From Methylocystis sp. (GTDB taxonomy: Bacteria; Pseudomonadota; Alphaproteobacteria; Rhizobiales; Beijerinckiaceae): 64,000 nt of DNA. Location: contig JADCCX010000009.1 of assembly GCA_020252485.1 (NCBI GenBank), forward strand, positions 124,001 through 188,000. The letters run 5' to 3'. The notes below the pieces were generated by a model, which was given only the letters and a program-made list of their open reading frames with translations, ran no database searches and had not been told where the DNA came from. Positions 44,795 to 53,930 of the stretch are shown piece by piece (the first letter of the stretch is position 1; each line of letters opens with the position of its first letter). The translations under genes and the position numbers were made by a program.

Positions 44795-46060
44795 TCATCC
44801 CCCGGCCTTCTTTCTGGTCGCGGTGAGCTGGATGAGCGTCAGGATCAGCAGAATCCCGGCCACCAGCACCGAGGAGGCGGCGGCGATGCCATAGCGCTTG
44901 GCGTCGCCGATGAAGGCGCTCTCATAGACATGCTGAATGATCATCTTGGTGGCCTGGCCCGGCCCGCCGCCGGTCAGCACATAGACCTCGTCGAAGACCT
45001 GGAAGGCGCGAATCAGCGAGAGCACCAGCACGACGATCATCGTGGGCATCAGCAACGGCAGCGTGATGCGCCAGAAGGCGCGGGATTTCGGCGTGCCGTC
45101 CATCTCAGCCGCCTCATAGAGATCCTTGGGGATCGCCTGCAGGCCGGCGAGCAGGATCAGCATGTAGAAGCCCAGATGCGCCCAGGTGTAGACGAAGATC
45201 ACCCAGAACATCGGCCAGCCGGAGCGGGTGTCGATCAGCCAGTTGACGGGGCGGTAGTCGGGCAGCGCCAGCCAATCGAAGCTGAAGCTGCTGCCCTGCA
45301 GCATCATGACCGCCGTGACGACGGCCAGTCCCGCGGCCAGCATCAGCGGTTTGAATTGCGTTTCGTAGAGCGGTTTCAATCGGGCTGGCAGAACTTTCAG
45401 GAAGAGATGGCCCGCGAAGAACCCGATCAGAAAGACCGACGCGACTGCGAAAGGCCGGGTCGTGATCAGCGAGTTCCAGCCGTTCGTCGCATCCTCCAGC
45501 AACGCATTCAGAATGCCGCGCCGCTTCAGGATCCAGTCCCAGATCACCGCCACCACCACCGGCGAGAGCATGACCGGATAGAAATAGACCGCCCGCCAGA
45601 AGCCCCGGCCGCGAATGTCCCTGTTCAGGATGATCGCCGTCACCAGCGCCACCACGACCATGATCGGCACCTGCACGACGGCGAAGAACAAAGTGTTCCA
45701 GATCCCGGTCCAGAACGAGAAACCGGCCACGGGGCAGGTCTTCGGGTCGAGGTAGCTCGGGCAGTCCAGCAATTCGCGGAAATTCCCGAGGCCGACGAAG
45801 GGCCGCTCGGCCAGGATCACCGATTGCCCGCCCGTGAAGGCGATATAGAAGTTGAGGATCATCGGCCAGAAGGAGAAGAGGCCGAAGACCAGCAGATTCG
45901 GCAGCAGGAAGACATAGGCCATCTTGTTGGCGCCAATGTGCTTCTGCAGCGCGCGGAACGGGCCGTCCAGCACATCACCAAGCATTCCCCATGCCCAGCC
46001 CACCGCGTCAGAAACGGGGTGGGCTGCCGGTTTGGCGGATTGTTCGCTGATGCCACTCAT
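44795..46060 (-). CDS. sugar ABC transporter permease (MalF type)
   Basis: A 421-residue inner-membrane permease. The first helix is YVFLLPNLLVFGLFSFWPMILNFYIAF; further helices follow, with extra hydrophobic stretches in the middle (about residues 205-245) that make it longer than the usual 290-310, as in MalF itself. EAA loop: YEAAEMDGTPKSRAFWRITLPLLMP. Partner of the MalG-type permease. It follows the binding protein gene by 17 bases. Confidence 0.92.
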   Translation of the reverse strand: MSGISEQSAKPAAHPVSDAVGWAWGMLGDVLDGPFRALQKHIGANKMAYVFLLPNLLVFGLFSFWPMILNFYIAFTGGQSVILAERPFVGLGNFRELLDCPSYLDPKTCPVAGFSFWTGIWNTLFFAVVQVPIMVVVALVTAIILNRDIRGRGFWRAVYFYPVMLSPVVVAVIWDWILKRRGILNALLEDATNGWNSLITTRPFAVASVFLIGFFAGHLFLKVLPARLKPLYETQFKPLMLAAGLAVVTAVMMLQGSSFSFDWLALPDYRPVNWLIDTRSGWPMFWVIFVYTWAHLGFYMLILLAGLQAIPKDLYEAAEMDGTPKSRAFWRITLPLLMPTMIVVLVLSLIRAFQVFDEVYVLTGGGPGQATKMIIQHVYESAFIGDAKRYGIAAASSVLVAGILLILTLIQLTATRKKAGG

Positions 46061-46077
46061 GAAGGTGGCCCTTCAGC

Positions 46078-47364
46078 TCACTTCTTCACGGCGTTGTCGA
46101 TCTCTTCCTGTATCTTCGCGTAGGCCTGCGGCAGGGTGAGCGTGCCGGTGATCGCCTGCGCCACATAATTCACGGTGGCATTGAAGATCGCGACGTTGCG
46201 CTCGTAGCTCTGCAACTGGTGCGCCACGGGCGATATCTTGCCGAAATCGGTTGTGAACTGCTTGAGCGCCGCCTGGGTCGCCGGCCCGACATCCTTGCCA
46301 TAGGTCAGGCCCTTCTCGGCCAGCCCCTTGTGGGCGGGAATCTGGACAGTGCGCTCGTAATATTCCTTGAGGATCGGCTCGGAGACCATGAACTCCATCA
46401 CCTTGGCCACTTCGGCGGGGTGTTTGGTGGATTTGAACGCCACCATTCCCGCGCCGCCGGGCATGGCCGAGCAGGCGGCCGGCCCGCAAGGCTGGGGCGG
46501 CACGATCCATTCGAACTTGTCGCCGATGTCGGACTGGAACTTCTGGATCATCCAGGAGCCGGCGATATGCATGACCACATCGCCGTTGATGAACATGTCG
46601 CCAGCGTTCTTCCACTTCGCGCCGGCCGCGCCCGGCCAGAGATCCTGCGGCATCAGGCCGTCCTTGTGCCATTGCACCATGCGCTCGGAGACGGCCTTGA
46701 ATCCATCATCGACAACGGCGGCCGGTTTGCCGCTCGCGTCGAAATACTTGGCGCCATAGGAGATCGAGACGCCCGCGAAGCGGTGGCCGGAGCGGTCCAT
46801 CACCATGCCCGCATAGACCTTGCCCTTTTTCTGCACTTCGGCCGTCGCTTTCGCCCAATCGTCCCAGGTGGCGCCTGGGCCGGGCATCTTGACGCCTGCC
46901 TGGTCGAACATCGTCTTGTTGACATAGGGGCCGGTGACGGTGAGCTGCGTCAGCCAGCCGTAGATCCCCTTGTCGTCCGGCCCAACGCGCATCCAGGGCA
47001 GCGTGCTGGCGAAATTCGCCTCCCAGTTCGCCGCGTTGATATAGGGGCGCAGGTCGAGATAATATCTGTTCAGTCCGGCGAGGTTGGTCACCCGCGCCAT
47101 ATCCGGCGCTTCGCCGCCCTGCAGCCGGGTTTCAAGCTGCTCGCGGATCACCGCGAAGCCGACTTTGTCGACCGTCACCTTGATCGTGGGGTTGGCCTTC
47201 TCGAACCGGTCGAGCAGGTCGCGCGAGACGTCGCATTCATTGGCGTCGGCATAGCAAAGATAGCGCAGGTTCACGGTCTGCGCCGAAACCGAGGTGGACA
47301 GCGCGGCCATGGCGGCCAGCCCGAACGCGCAGACACCCGCCGTGCGGAAAATCGAATTCCTCAT
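46078..47364 (-). CDS. extracellular sugar-binding protein of an ABC transporter
   Basis: A 428-residue periplasmic binding protein of the CUT1 class. Signal peptide (FRTAGVCAFGLAAMAALSTSVSA, cleavage near residue 28), then the fold with LLDRFEKANPTIKVTVDKVGF, GEAPDMARVTNLAGL and a sugar-contact region YLDLRPYI...WMRVGPDDKGIYGW. The Cys pairs (LCYADANEC, QPCGPAAC) are likely disulfides. First gene of the operon with a GGGAGGAAGAG site. The ligand is probably an alpha-glucoside, judged from the GH31 gene downstream. Confidence 0.92.
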   Translation of the reverse strand: MRNSIFRTAGVCAFGLAAMAALSTSVSAQTVNLRYLCYADANECDVSRDLLDRFEKANPTIKVTVDKVGFAVIREQLETRLQGGEAPDMARVTNLAGLNRYYLDLRPYINAANWEANFASTLPWMRVGPDDKGIYGWLTQLTVTGPYVNKTMFDQAGVKMPGPGATWDDWAKATAEVQKKGKVYAGMVMDRSGHRFAGVSISYGAKYFDASGKPAAVVDDGFKAVSERMVQWHKDGLMPQDLWPGAAGAKWKNAGDMFINGDVVMHIAGSWMIQKFQSDIGDKFEWIVPPQPCGPAACSAMPGGAGMVAFKSTKHPAEVAKVMEFMVSEPILKEYYERTVQIPAHKGLAEKGLTYGKDVGPATQAALKQFTTDFGKISPVAHQLQSYERNVAIFNATVNYVAQAITGTLTLPQAYAKIQEEIDNAVKK

Positions 47365-47410
47365 CTCTTCCTCCCGATGGCCCTTGAACCGGGCCGCCTT
47401 TGACTGACCG

Positions 47411-47434
47411 GCGCCGGGATGCTTTTCCCGGCGC
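47411..47434. promoter_or_regulatory. hairpin in the leader of the sugar ABC operon
   Basis: GCGCCGGGA (47411-47419) and TCCCGGCGC (47426-47434) form a perfect 9-bp stem with a 6-base loop, 47 bases before the binding-protein start. It may be an mRNA leader hairpin or an operator. An additional dyad, AAGGTTG/CAACCTT (47459-47465 and 47477-47483), lies at the start of the divergent hydrolase gene. Confidence 0.4.
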
Positions 47435-47470
47435 GTTCTTCTTCAACCGATCTTGGTGAAGGTTGGGCGG

Positions 47471-48427
47471 ATGTGTCAACCTTTTGCGATGGCAAAGGCT
47501 GCATCGGACACCTTGAAACTGAGAAGGTTGCTGGGGGAGATTCCTCCCACGCGATTTACGATTGCCGGTTCGACGCCTCTGACGACGGACCGCCCCGGCA
47601 TGCGGGCCACGCGACTTGATCTGCTCACCGGCGGATCACAGCCCGTCCGCGCGTTCCTGACCGGGCCGAATGGCCCCTGGTCGCATCACCCGGCGGTGGT
47701 TTACTGCCATGCCCATGGCGCGCGCTACGATATCGGCGCCGGTGAGCTGATCAGTGGCCGTTCCGCCTTGCAGTCGCCTCCCTATGGCGAGGCGCTTGCC
47801 CAATCCGGGATCGTGGCTCTCTGCATCGATCTCCCCTGTTTCGGCGAGCGGGCGGGCGAGCGGGAAAGCGCCCTATCCAAAGCGCTGCTTTGGCAGGGCA
47901 AAACGCTGTTTGGCGCGATGCTTGCCGATCTGACAGGCGCAATCGACCTCTTGCAGGGGATCGACGGAATCGACCCGGAACGGATCGGTGTGATGGGCAT
48001 GTCGATGGGGGCGACGCTCGCCTTCTGGCTGGGCGCCCTGGAGCCGCGCTTCAAGGCGATTGCCCATCTGTGCTGCTGCGCCGATCTTGGGACGCTTGTG
48101 GCGACGGGCGCGCATGAGCTCCATGGGCATTACATGACGGTGCCGGGTCTTCTGACCGCCTACCGCACCGGTCAGATCGCGGGGCTCGCGGCGCCACGGC
48201 CGCAGCTTGCCTGCGTCGGATTGCTCGATCCGCTGACGCCGGAGCCAGCAGTTGTGCGCGCCTTTGACGATATGCGCGCGGCTTATCGGGCCGCCAATGC
48301 GCCGGAAGCTTTCACCACGGAGATAGACCCGGCCTCTGGCCATGTTGAAACGCCTGAGATGCGCGCGGCGGTACTGCGTTTCCTGGAGAACACGCTGGTG
48401 CTGAAGCCGGCGAAAGAGTTCCTTTGA
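47471..48427 (+). CDS. alpha/beta hydrolase (dienelactone hydrolase-like)
   Basis: A 318-residue serine hydrolase with the nucleophile elbow GMSMGA (about residue 180), a likely acid in CVGLLDPLTPE and the catalytic His in ASGHVETPEMRAAV. The fold and the HPAVVYCHAHGARYDIGAGEL oxyanion region suggest a DLH or acetyl-xylan-esterase-like enzyme, but the substrate is unknown. Cytoplasmic. Several starts are possible (47453 TTG, 47471 ATG, 47489 ATG); the ATG at 47471 follows AAGGTTGGGCGG. Divergent from the sugar ABC operon, so it may be co-regulated and act on acylated sugars. Confidence 0.75.
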   Translation: MCQPFAMAKAASDTLKLRRLLGEIPPTRFTIAGSTPLTTDRPGMRATRLDLLTGGSQPVRAFLTGPNGPWSHHPAVVYCHAHGARYDIGAGELISGRSALQSPPYGEALAQSGIVALCIDLPCFGERAGERESALSKALLWQGKTLFGAMLADLTGAIDLLQGIDGIDPERIGVMGMSMGATLAFWLGALEPRFKAIAHLCCCADLGTLVATGAHELHGHYMTVPGLLTAYRTGQIAGLAAPRPQLACVGLLDPLTPEPAVVRAFDDMRAAYRAANAPEAFTTEIDPASGHVETPEMRAAVLRFLENTLVLKPAKEFL

Positions 48428-48437
48428 ATCGGCGCTC

Positions 48438-48956
48438 TCAGCCCCGATCGCGGAGCAGGCGGCCCTTCTCGCGGGCCCAGTCGCGCTCTTTCTCCGTCTC
48501 GCGCTTGTCATGGAGCTTCTTGCCCTTGGCCAGCGCCACCTCGACCTTGGCGCGGCCCTGATCGTTGAAGAAGAGCTTCAGGGGGACGATGGTCATGCCC
48601 TCGCGCGAGATGCCATGGAACAGCTTGGCGATCTCCTTCTTGTGCAGGAGGAGTTTTCGCGGCCGCTTTGTCTCGTGATTGAAGCGGTTTGCCTGGAGGT
48701 ACTCGGGAATATATGAATTGATGAGGAAAATTTCGCCATTCTCGTTGGAGGCATAGCTCTCCGCGATCATCGCCTTGCCGAGGCGCAGGCTCTTCACCTC
48801 GGTCCCCGTCAGCATGATGCCGGCCTCGAAAACATCGCCGATCTCGTAATTGAACCGGGCCTTGCGGTTATCCGCGATCAGCTTGTAGCGGCTTTTCTTC
48901 GGTTTGCCCGAGGGCTGCGGCCGCGCCTGCGCCGGTTTGGTCGGTATGGTGCTCAT
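48438..48956 (-). CDS. smpB: SsrA-binding protein SmpB
   Basis: Binds tmRNA and delivers it to stalled ribosomes. The 172-residue protein has the conserved [34 protein letters not shown] start, [13 protein letters not shown] and the basic C-terminal tail [21 protein letters not shown]. An N-terminal Pro/Lys-rich extension is slightly long. Follows dapA by 16 bases in the usual smpB-dapA arrangement. Confidence 0.97.
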   Translation of the reverse strand: MSTIPTKPAQARPQPSGKPKKSRYKLIADNRKARFNYEIGDVFEAGIMLTGTEVKSLRLGKAMIAESYASNENGEIFLINSYIPEYLQANRFNHETKRPRKLLLHKKEIAKLFHGISREGMTIVPLKLFFNDQGRAKVEVALAKGKKLHDKRETEKERDWAREKGRLLRDRG

Positions 48957-48972
48957 GAATGAAGCGGCTGGA

Positions 48973-49863
48973 TCAATTCAGCAGCCCGGCATGCACCAGC
49001 GCCTTGCGGATCGCGTCCTTCGTGCCGGCCGTGACGGAGAGAAGCGGCAGGCGCACCTCCTCGTTCATGCGTCCGAGCAGGTTGAGGCCTGCCTTCGCGC
49101 CGGCAAGGCCGGGCTCCATGAAGGTCGCATCGTGCAGCGGCGCCAGCCGGTCCTGGACGGCAAGCGCGGCCGCGTAGTCGCCCTTGAGCGAAAGGTTCTG
49201 CATGTCGGCGCAAAGCCGCGGCGCGACATTGGCGACCACCGAGATGCAGCCGTGGCCGCCGGCGGCATTGTAAGCCAGGGCCGTCATGTCCTCGCCGGAC
49301 AACTGGATGAAATCGGGACCCATCAGATGCCGCTGCTGCGACACGCGGGCCAGGTTGGCGGTGGCGTCCTTCACGCCCGCAATGTTCGGCAGCTCATAAA
49401 GACGCGCCATGGTGGCGTTCGACATGTCGACAACCGAGCGCGGCGGAATGTTATAGATCAGGATCGGAATGCCGACCGCGTCGTTCACCGCCTTGAAGTG
49501 CTGATACATGCCTTCCTGAGTCGGCTTGTTGTAATAGGGCGTGACGACGAGCAGCGCCTGCGCGCCAGCCTTCTCGGCATGGCGGGCGAGGTCGATCGCC
49601 TCGGCGGTGTTGTTGGAGCCGGCGCCGGCGACGACCGGCACGCGCCCGCGCGCCTCGGACACGCACCATTCGACGACTTTCTTGTGTTCGTCATGCGAAA
49701 GCGTGGGACTCTCGCCGGTGGTGCCCACAGGCACGAGGCCGGCGGTGCCATTCTCGATCTGCCAGCTGACATGCGCGCGGAAGGCCTCCTCGTCGAGCTT
49801 GCCATTCTTGAATGGGGTAACCAGCGCTGTGAGCGAACCCTTCAAGGCATGATGCGCGGCCAT
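48973..49863 (-). CDS. dapA: 4-hydroxy-tetrahydrodipicolinate synthase
   Basis: Condenses pyruvate with aspartate semialdehyde in lysine and diaminopimelate synthesis. The 296-residue TIM barrel has Schiff-base Lys165 (GVKDAT), Tyr137 (YNIPPR) and the TTGESPT loop (Thr48-Thr49). Start at 49863 chosen by homology; the frame stays open 23 codons further. Divergent from the decayed lytic transglycosylase, with 335 bases between. Confidence 0.96.
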   Translation of the reverse strand: MAAHHALKGSLTALVTPFKNGKLDEEAFRAHVSWQIENGTAGLVPVGTTGESPTLSHDEHKKVVEWCVSEARGRVPVVAGAGSNNTAEAIDLARHAEKAGAQALLVVTPYYNKPTQEGMYQHFKAVNDAVGIPILIYNIPPRSVVDMSNATMARLYELPNIAGVKDATANLARVSQQRHLMGPDFIQLSGEDMTALAYNAAGGHGCISVVANVAPRLCADMQNLSLKGDYAAALAVQDRLAPLHDATFMEPGLAGAKAGLNLLGRMNEEVRLPLLSVTAGTKDAIRKALVHAGLLN

Positions 49864-49949
49864 GACGACAACCTTTGAACTGACATGATCAGGAAACCTG
49901 GTTGCTTTAGCCGCCGCACCATTGCGTTGCAAAGGATTTGAACAGACCC

Positions 49950-50117
49950 GGCGTTCAGCCTGGCTGCTGCAGGCATCGCCTGGCGGCGTTCAGCAGCAAA
50001 GCCGCCAGCAGAACGGCGGGCGGCGTCCCGAGCGCTGAAAAGCCCGTAGCGCGTTGGCTGCCGGCGAACTGCAACAGATCAGCTGCGTCAGGGGCATGAA
50101 GCTGCCCCTTCTTGTTT
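49950..50117 (+). ncRNA. possible small RNA between dapA and the lytic transglycosylase remnant
   Basis: The 335-base gap between dapA and the slt remnant has no gene. On the plus strand it holds a perfect stem CTGGCGGC/GCCGCCAG (49980-49987 with 50001-50008), extended by GCTGCTG/CAGCAGC in an alternative fold, and ends in a terminator-like hairpin at 50091-50117. A terminator with no gene in front of it suggests a short non-coding transcript. The 5' end is a guess; no clear promoter is visible, and the region may instead be debris of the old slt promoter. Confidence 0.25.
50091..50117 (+). terminator. orphan Rho-independent terminator
   Basis: GGGGCA (50091-50096), loop TGAAGC, TGCCCC (50103-50108), then TTCTTGTTT. 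A short but perfect GC stem with a T-rich tail on the plus strand; no plus-strand gene precedes it within this gap. Confidence 0.45.
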
Positions 50118-50198
50118 CGCCATGACGCTCAGCCATGGTTAACCCTCCGCCAAGAGCTCCCGGGCACCATGTCAGGCTGTCGCCACGGAGTTTGCTCC

Positions 50199-50967
50199 AT
50201 GCAGGTCAGGACCCCCTTGTTGCCCGCGAAATGCCTGGTCGCCGCAGTCATGCTTTTGGCGGGCGCAACGGCGCCGGCGGCGGCGCAACCGGCCTTTGGC
50301 GACGAGGGGCTGCTGACAGGCGCCATCGGCCAGCCAGGCCGACGCCATCGCCGCGCGCTTCGTGGAACTGAGCGACGCGCCGACCGTCGTGGCGATCGGA
50401 CGGATGGCGACGGCCAGGGGTCTGGCGCTTGAGCACCATGCCTTCCCGATCTTCGGCATACCCGCCTATCTTCCTTTGCCCGGATCCAGGGACATATCGC
50501 TGGTCTATGCGATTGCCCGGCAGGAAAGCGCCTTCAACGGCAGGGCGATCTCCTCCGCCAATGCGCGCGGGCTGATGCAGATGCTGCCGTCCACCGCGGC
50601 GCGGACGGCCAGCCGCTTCAAGGTGCCCTTCAGCGCGGGGCGGTTGACCGCGGAGCCGGCCTATAACGCCATGCTCGGCGCAGCGCATCTCGGCGAGCTC
50701 ATGGAGGAGACCAGAGGTTCGCTGGTCATGACCTTCGCCGCCTATAACGCCGGCGGCCATCGCCTGCGGGAATGGGTGGAAGCCTTCGGCGATCCGCGCC
50801 AGCCGGGCGTCGATGTGGTGGACTGGGTCGAGCGGATTCCGTTTTACGAAACGCGCCATTACGTGCAGAAAGTCATGGAGAACCTGCAGGTCTACCGCGC
50901 CCGCTTCGGCGAAAACCGGTCGGCGCTGCTGATCGGCCAGGATATGGAGAGCGGCCGCCGGCCCTGA
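50199..50967 (+). pseudogene. decayed soluble lytic murein transglycosylase (slt), internal deletion and frameshift
   Basis: Two frames together make a shortened Slt. The first (ATG at 50199) encodes a signal peptide, VRTPLLPAKCLVAAVMLLAGATAPAAA, then about 15 residues. Near 50330-50340 homology moves to the +1 frame, which opens after a stop at about 50314 and gives ARFVELSDAPTVVAIGRMATARGLALEHHAFP, the end of the helical domain, and then the whole catalytic domain with Glu in IARQESAFN, RGLMQMLP, FAAYNAGGHRLREW and RIPFYETRHYVQKVMENLQVY. The family is usually 600-700 residues; here about 400 residues of the superhelical ring are gone. The catalytic part alone could be translated from a GTG at 50362 (201 residues) without an export signal. 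Confidence 0.75.
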
Positions 50968-50994
50968 CCGGCGAGGGCGCGTCGCCCTGCCGGC

Positions 50995-51741
50995 CTAACC
51001 CCAGCGGTGCAGCTCCGCGCCGTGCCGCTTCAGCCAGCTCTCGGCCCGCTCGTACTCCGGGAAAATGGAGGCAACGACCCGCCAGTAGCGGGCCGAATGG
51101 TTCATTTCGACGCGGTGCGCCACCTCGTGCGCGGCGAGGTAATCAAGCACGAAGGGCGGGGCCAGGATCATCCGCCAGGAAAAGGACAGCGATCCGTCCG
51201 CAGCGCAGGAGCCCCAGCGGCTCACTGTATCCTTGATCGCGATCTTACGGATAGTGACGCCGAGAGCGCGCGCATGGGCGCGGGCCGCGAGATCGATATC
51301 GCGGCGCGCTTCCCGCTTGAGAAAATCGCGCACCCGCCGGCCGATGAAGGCGGGATCGCCCGCGACAACGATCAGGCCGGAGCCGTCGGCGCTTCTCTCC
51401 GCCCAGGCTCCCCCGCGTGCAGCGCTGCGGTGCTCGATCCGGTGCGGAACGCCCCGCAGCGGCACCAGTGCGCCGGGAGCAAAGGCGACGGCCGGCGGCA
51501 GCTTCTGGAAACGGGCGGCGAGCCAGCCGCCATGCCGGTCGGCGAAATCGCGGGCGGTGGCGAGGCTGCCGCGCAGCGGCATGGTGATCACGGCCTCGCG
51601 GGTCGCCGCCTTGACGCGCAGCGTATAGCGGCGCGCCTGGGCCGCCCGCCGGACCAGAACAGGGTAAACCAGACCAAGGTGATGCACCTCGATCCGTTCT
51701 TCTGTCGGAGGGTCGATCAGCCTGAGGATGCGTTGCAGCAT
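50995..51741 (-). CDS. YgjP-like metallopeptidase domain protein (M48-like)
   Basis: A 248-residue protein of the YgjP/DUF45 family, predicted zinc metallopeptidases. Zinc site: HEVAH (205-209) with a third His in MNHSARYW (His215); upstream is the family's RWGSC motif (175-179). N-terminal half is beta-rich (VYPVLVRRAAQARRYTLRVKAATREAVITMP). No signal peptide; cytoplasmic. Convergent with the slt remnant, 28 bases away. Confidence 0.88.
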   Translation of the reverse strand: MLQRILRLIDPPTEERIEVHHLGLVYPVLVRRAAQARRYTLRVKAATREAVITMPLRGSLATARDFADRHGGWLAARFQKLPPAVAFAPGALVPLRGVPHRIEHRSAARGGAWAERSADGSGLIVVAGDPAFIGRRVRDFLKREARRDIDLAARAHARALGVTIRKIAIKDTVSRWGSCAADGSLSFSWRMILAPPFVLDYLAAHEVAHRVEMNHSARYWRVVASIFPEYERAESWLKRHGAELHRWG

Positions 51742-51914
51742 TACGCCAATCTATGGGAAGCGGCGCCGATTCGCGAGGGGGCGCCACTGGCGCGGGGCGG
51801 CAGGCCGCGAATGCGCGTAACGAGGCCGCACGCCGCCGGGAACCGGATCATGTCGCAAAAGGACCGCGGCCGGCGGCGAGGCAACGGCAACCGCTGGCGC
51901 AGGCCCGCTGCGGC

Positions 51915-52313
51915 TTACTTCTTCTTGCCGTCGGGGCCGAACTGGCTGAGGAAGGCGATCAGATTTGCGATCTGGGTTTCGTCCTTGAGGCCAGCGTAAA
52001 CCATCTTGGTGCCCGGCGTCACGCCGCGCGGATCCTTGATGTAGGTCGTGAAGTTCTCGACGGTCCAGACCTTGTCCAGTGTTTTGTAGGCGTTCGAATA
52101 GCTGTAGCCCTCGGCCGTGCCTGCCTTCCGGTTAGCGAAAAGGCCGTTCAGCTGCGGGCCGACAGCATTCTTCGCGTTTTCGCCGATCTGGTGGCAGGTG
52201 CGGCACTGCAGGAAAATCTTTTCGCCGGCAGCGATGTCTTGCGCGGCGGCGGGCACCGCAGCCATGGCAGCAAAAACGAGGGCGCTTGCCGCGAGCGTCT
52301 GGACTGAACGCAT
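51915..52313 (-). CDS. periplasmic cytochrome c (c2/class I)
   Basis: A 132-residue class I cytochrome c with signal peptide (LAASALVFAAMAAVPAAAQ, cleavage near residue 25), haem-binding CRTCH (Cys37, Cys40, His41) and the sixth ligand Met104 in PGTKMVYAG. The fold segments GPQLNGLF and YSYSNAYK are standard for mitochondrial-like c2. A soluble electron carrier in the periplasm. It lies downstream of the kinase operon but 168 bases away and is probably separate. Confidence 0.93.
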   Translation of the reverse strand: MRSVQTLAASALVFAAMAAVPAAAQDIAAGEKIFLQCRTCHQIGENAKNAVGPQLNGLFANRKAGTAEGYSYSNAYKTLDKVWTVENFTTYIKDPRGVTPGTKMVYAGLKDETQIANLIAFLSQFGPDGKKK

Positions 52314-52481
52314 AGTGTCTTCCCTCCGATGCCGCCCTGTTTCGGGGCATGCTTTCTGATCGCATTTGTACGGCTGAAGCCAAGAAATGGATTAAGACCG
52401 ACGACAGCCAAATGCAAGATCGTTAGCTGCCCGATTGTCCATGAACGTTGGCTTAAACGCGTGGTCATGGCGGGAGGTTCC

Positions 52482-53930
52482 TCACTTCGGACGGGTGCGC
52501 GGCAGAATGATGCGGAAACGCGCGCCGACCGGCTGTTCCACCAATTCGATTGAGCCTCCCATCGATCGCACGAGATCCGATGCGATCGCCAGCCCGAGGC
52601 CCGTCCCACCGGGCCGCGAAGAGCCGTGGAAGGCCACAAACAGCTTCTGGCGGATGGCCGGGGGAATGCCGGGGCCGGTGTCGGCGAGATCGATTGACCA
52701 GTTCTGCGGCGTTTCCACGCAGCTGACCTTCAGCCTGTGCCGGCCGCCCTCTGGCGGCGGAGATGCTTCCATGGCCTGCAGGGCGTTGCGCGCCAGGTTG
52801 GTGCAGATGCGATAAAGGTGCTCGGGATCGCTGATGATCCGCATGCCGCGCGGAATGGCATTTTCCCAGAAGACAATCCCGTCCTCGCCAAGCCCGATCG
52901 CATCGCGGACCTCTTCCATCAGCGCATGCAGATCGAGGGGGCGGGCCTCCGGAGGCCGCTCCTCCGCGCGGCCATAAGCCAGCGTCGACTGGCAAAAGGC
53001 GATGGCGCGGTCGAGCGTCTGCAGCAGCTTCGGCGCGAGACGCTGGACGGTCGGGTCCTTCACGCCTCCCAGACGATCGGAAATGAGTTGAGCCGAGGAA
53101 AGCATGTTGCGCAGGTCATGGTTGATCTTGCTGACGGCGAGGCCGAGCGCGGCCAGATTCTCCTTCTGCTTCAACTGCTGCACCAGCGCCTGCTGCATGC
53201 CGGCGACCGCCTTCTCCGCGCTGCCGATCTCGTCGCTGCGGCCGGAGGGCCGCATCATCCGCGTCTGGTCCTCCGGGTGCTCCGCAAAGCGGGTGATGTT
53301 GCTCGTCAACTGCTCCACCGGCCGCACGATCAGCCGCTTGAGGGCAAGGAACACAAGAGCGCCGGTGATGCCTGAGATCAGGAGGGACAGCACCAGAATA
53401 TTGGCGGCGAAACGCCAGAGCGCTTCCCGCAGCGGCGCTTCCTTGATGACGATCTCGACGAAATCGCCGTCCATCGGCGAGGCGTCGATCACGCGAAGGC
53501 TGCCTTCACCGCGTCTGACCATGACGCCGAAGCTCTCGCCAATGGCCCGGAACGGCGTCATCATGCGTAAATCGTAGGTATCGACCACCATTGGCGGCAT
53601 GTCGTTGAACGCGAGCAGCCGGCGCGCGCCCTTGACGCGCAAGGCGATGGTCTCGGCGCCGACCGTCTGCAGCAGCTCACGAACGAGGTTCTCCGGCAGC
53701 GCCTCCTCCGGCACCGCCTCGAGCACCAGTGCTGCGATGCGGGCGCCGGCGAGCCGATCGTTCAGCCAGGCATTCCGGAAGTTCGCCACGGACGGGACGA
53801 AGATCAGGATTTCCGCGATCATGACGAAGACCAGCGTCAACAGCAGCAAACGGCTTGAGAGGCCCAGATTGCGCCAGCGGCTGGATCTTGCCGCAGTGGA
53901 GACGGCCCCGGCTGCGGGCGGCGCGCTCAT
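52482..53930 (-). CDS. sensor histidine kinase, membrane-bound
   Basis: A 482-residue kinase. Helices at about 24-46 (LLLLTLVFVMIAEILIFVPSV) and 170-195 (ANILVLSLLISGITGALVFLAL) enclose a periplasmic sensor region; a HAMP linker follows (LKRLIVRPVEQLTSNITRFAE). The phospho-acceptor is His271 in KINHDLRNML, with N-box NLARNALQAM, DTGPGIPP and GTGLGLA boxes. No response regulator is adjacent. Start at 53930 overlaps the stop of the upstream flavoprotein gene by four bases (ATGA), so it belongs to the TMEM64-flavoprotein operon. Confidence 0.9.
   Translation of the reverse strand: MSAPPAAGAVSTAARSSRWRNLGLSSRLLLLTLVFVMIAEILIFVPSVANFRNAWLNDRLAGARIAALVLEAVPEEALPENLVRELLQTVGAETIALRVKGARRLLAFNDMPPMVVDTYDLRMMTPFRAIGESFGVMVRRGEGSLRVIDASPMDGDFVEIVIKEAPLREALWRFAANILVLSLLISGITGALVFLALKRLIVRPVEQLTSNITRFAEHPEDQTRMMRPSGRSDEIGSAEKAVAGMQQALVQQLKQKENLAALGLAVSKINHDLRNMLSSAQLISDRLGGVKDPTVQRLAPKLLQTLDRAIAFCQSTLAYGRAEERPPEARPLDLHALMEEVRDAIGLGEDGIVFWENAIPRGMRIISDPEHLYRICTNLARNALQAMEASPPPEGGRHRLKVSCVETPQNWSIDLADTGPGIPPAIRQKLFVAFHGSSRPGGTGLGLAIASDLVRSMGGSIELVEQPVGARFRIILPRTRPK

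Noticed and set aside
49864-50198. tmRNA gene next to smpB and dapA
   Set aside because: No tRNA-like acceptor part, no tag-peptide frame and no T-loop sequence were found in the gap.
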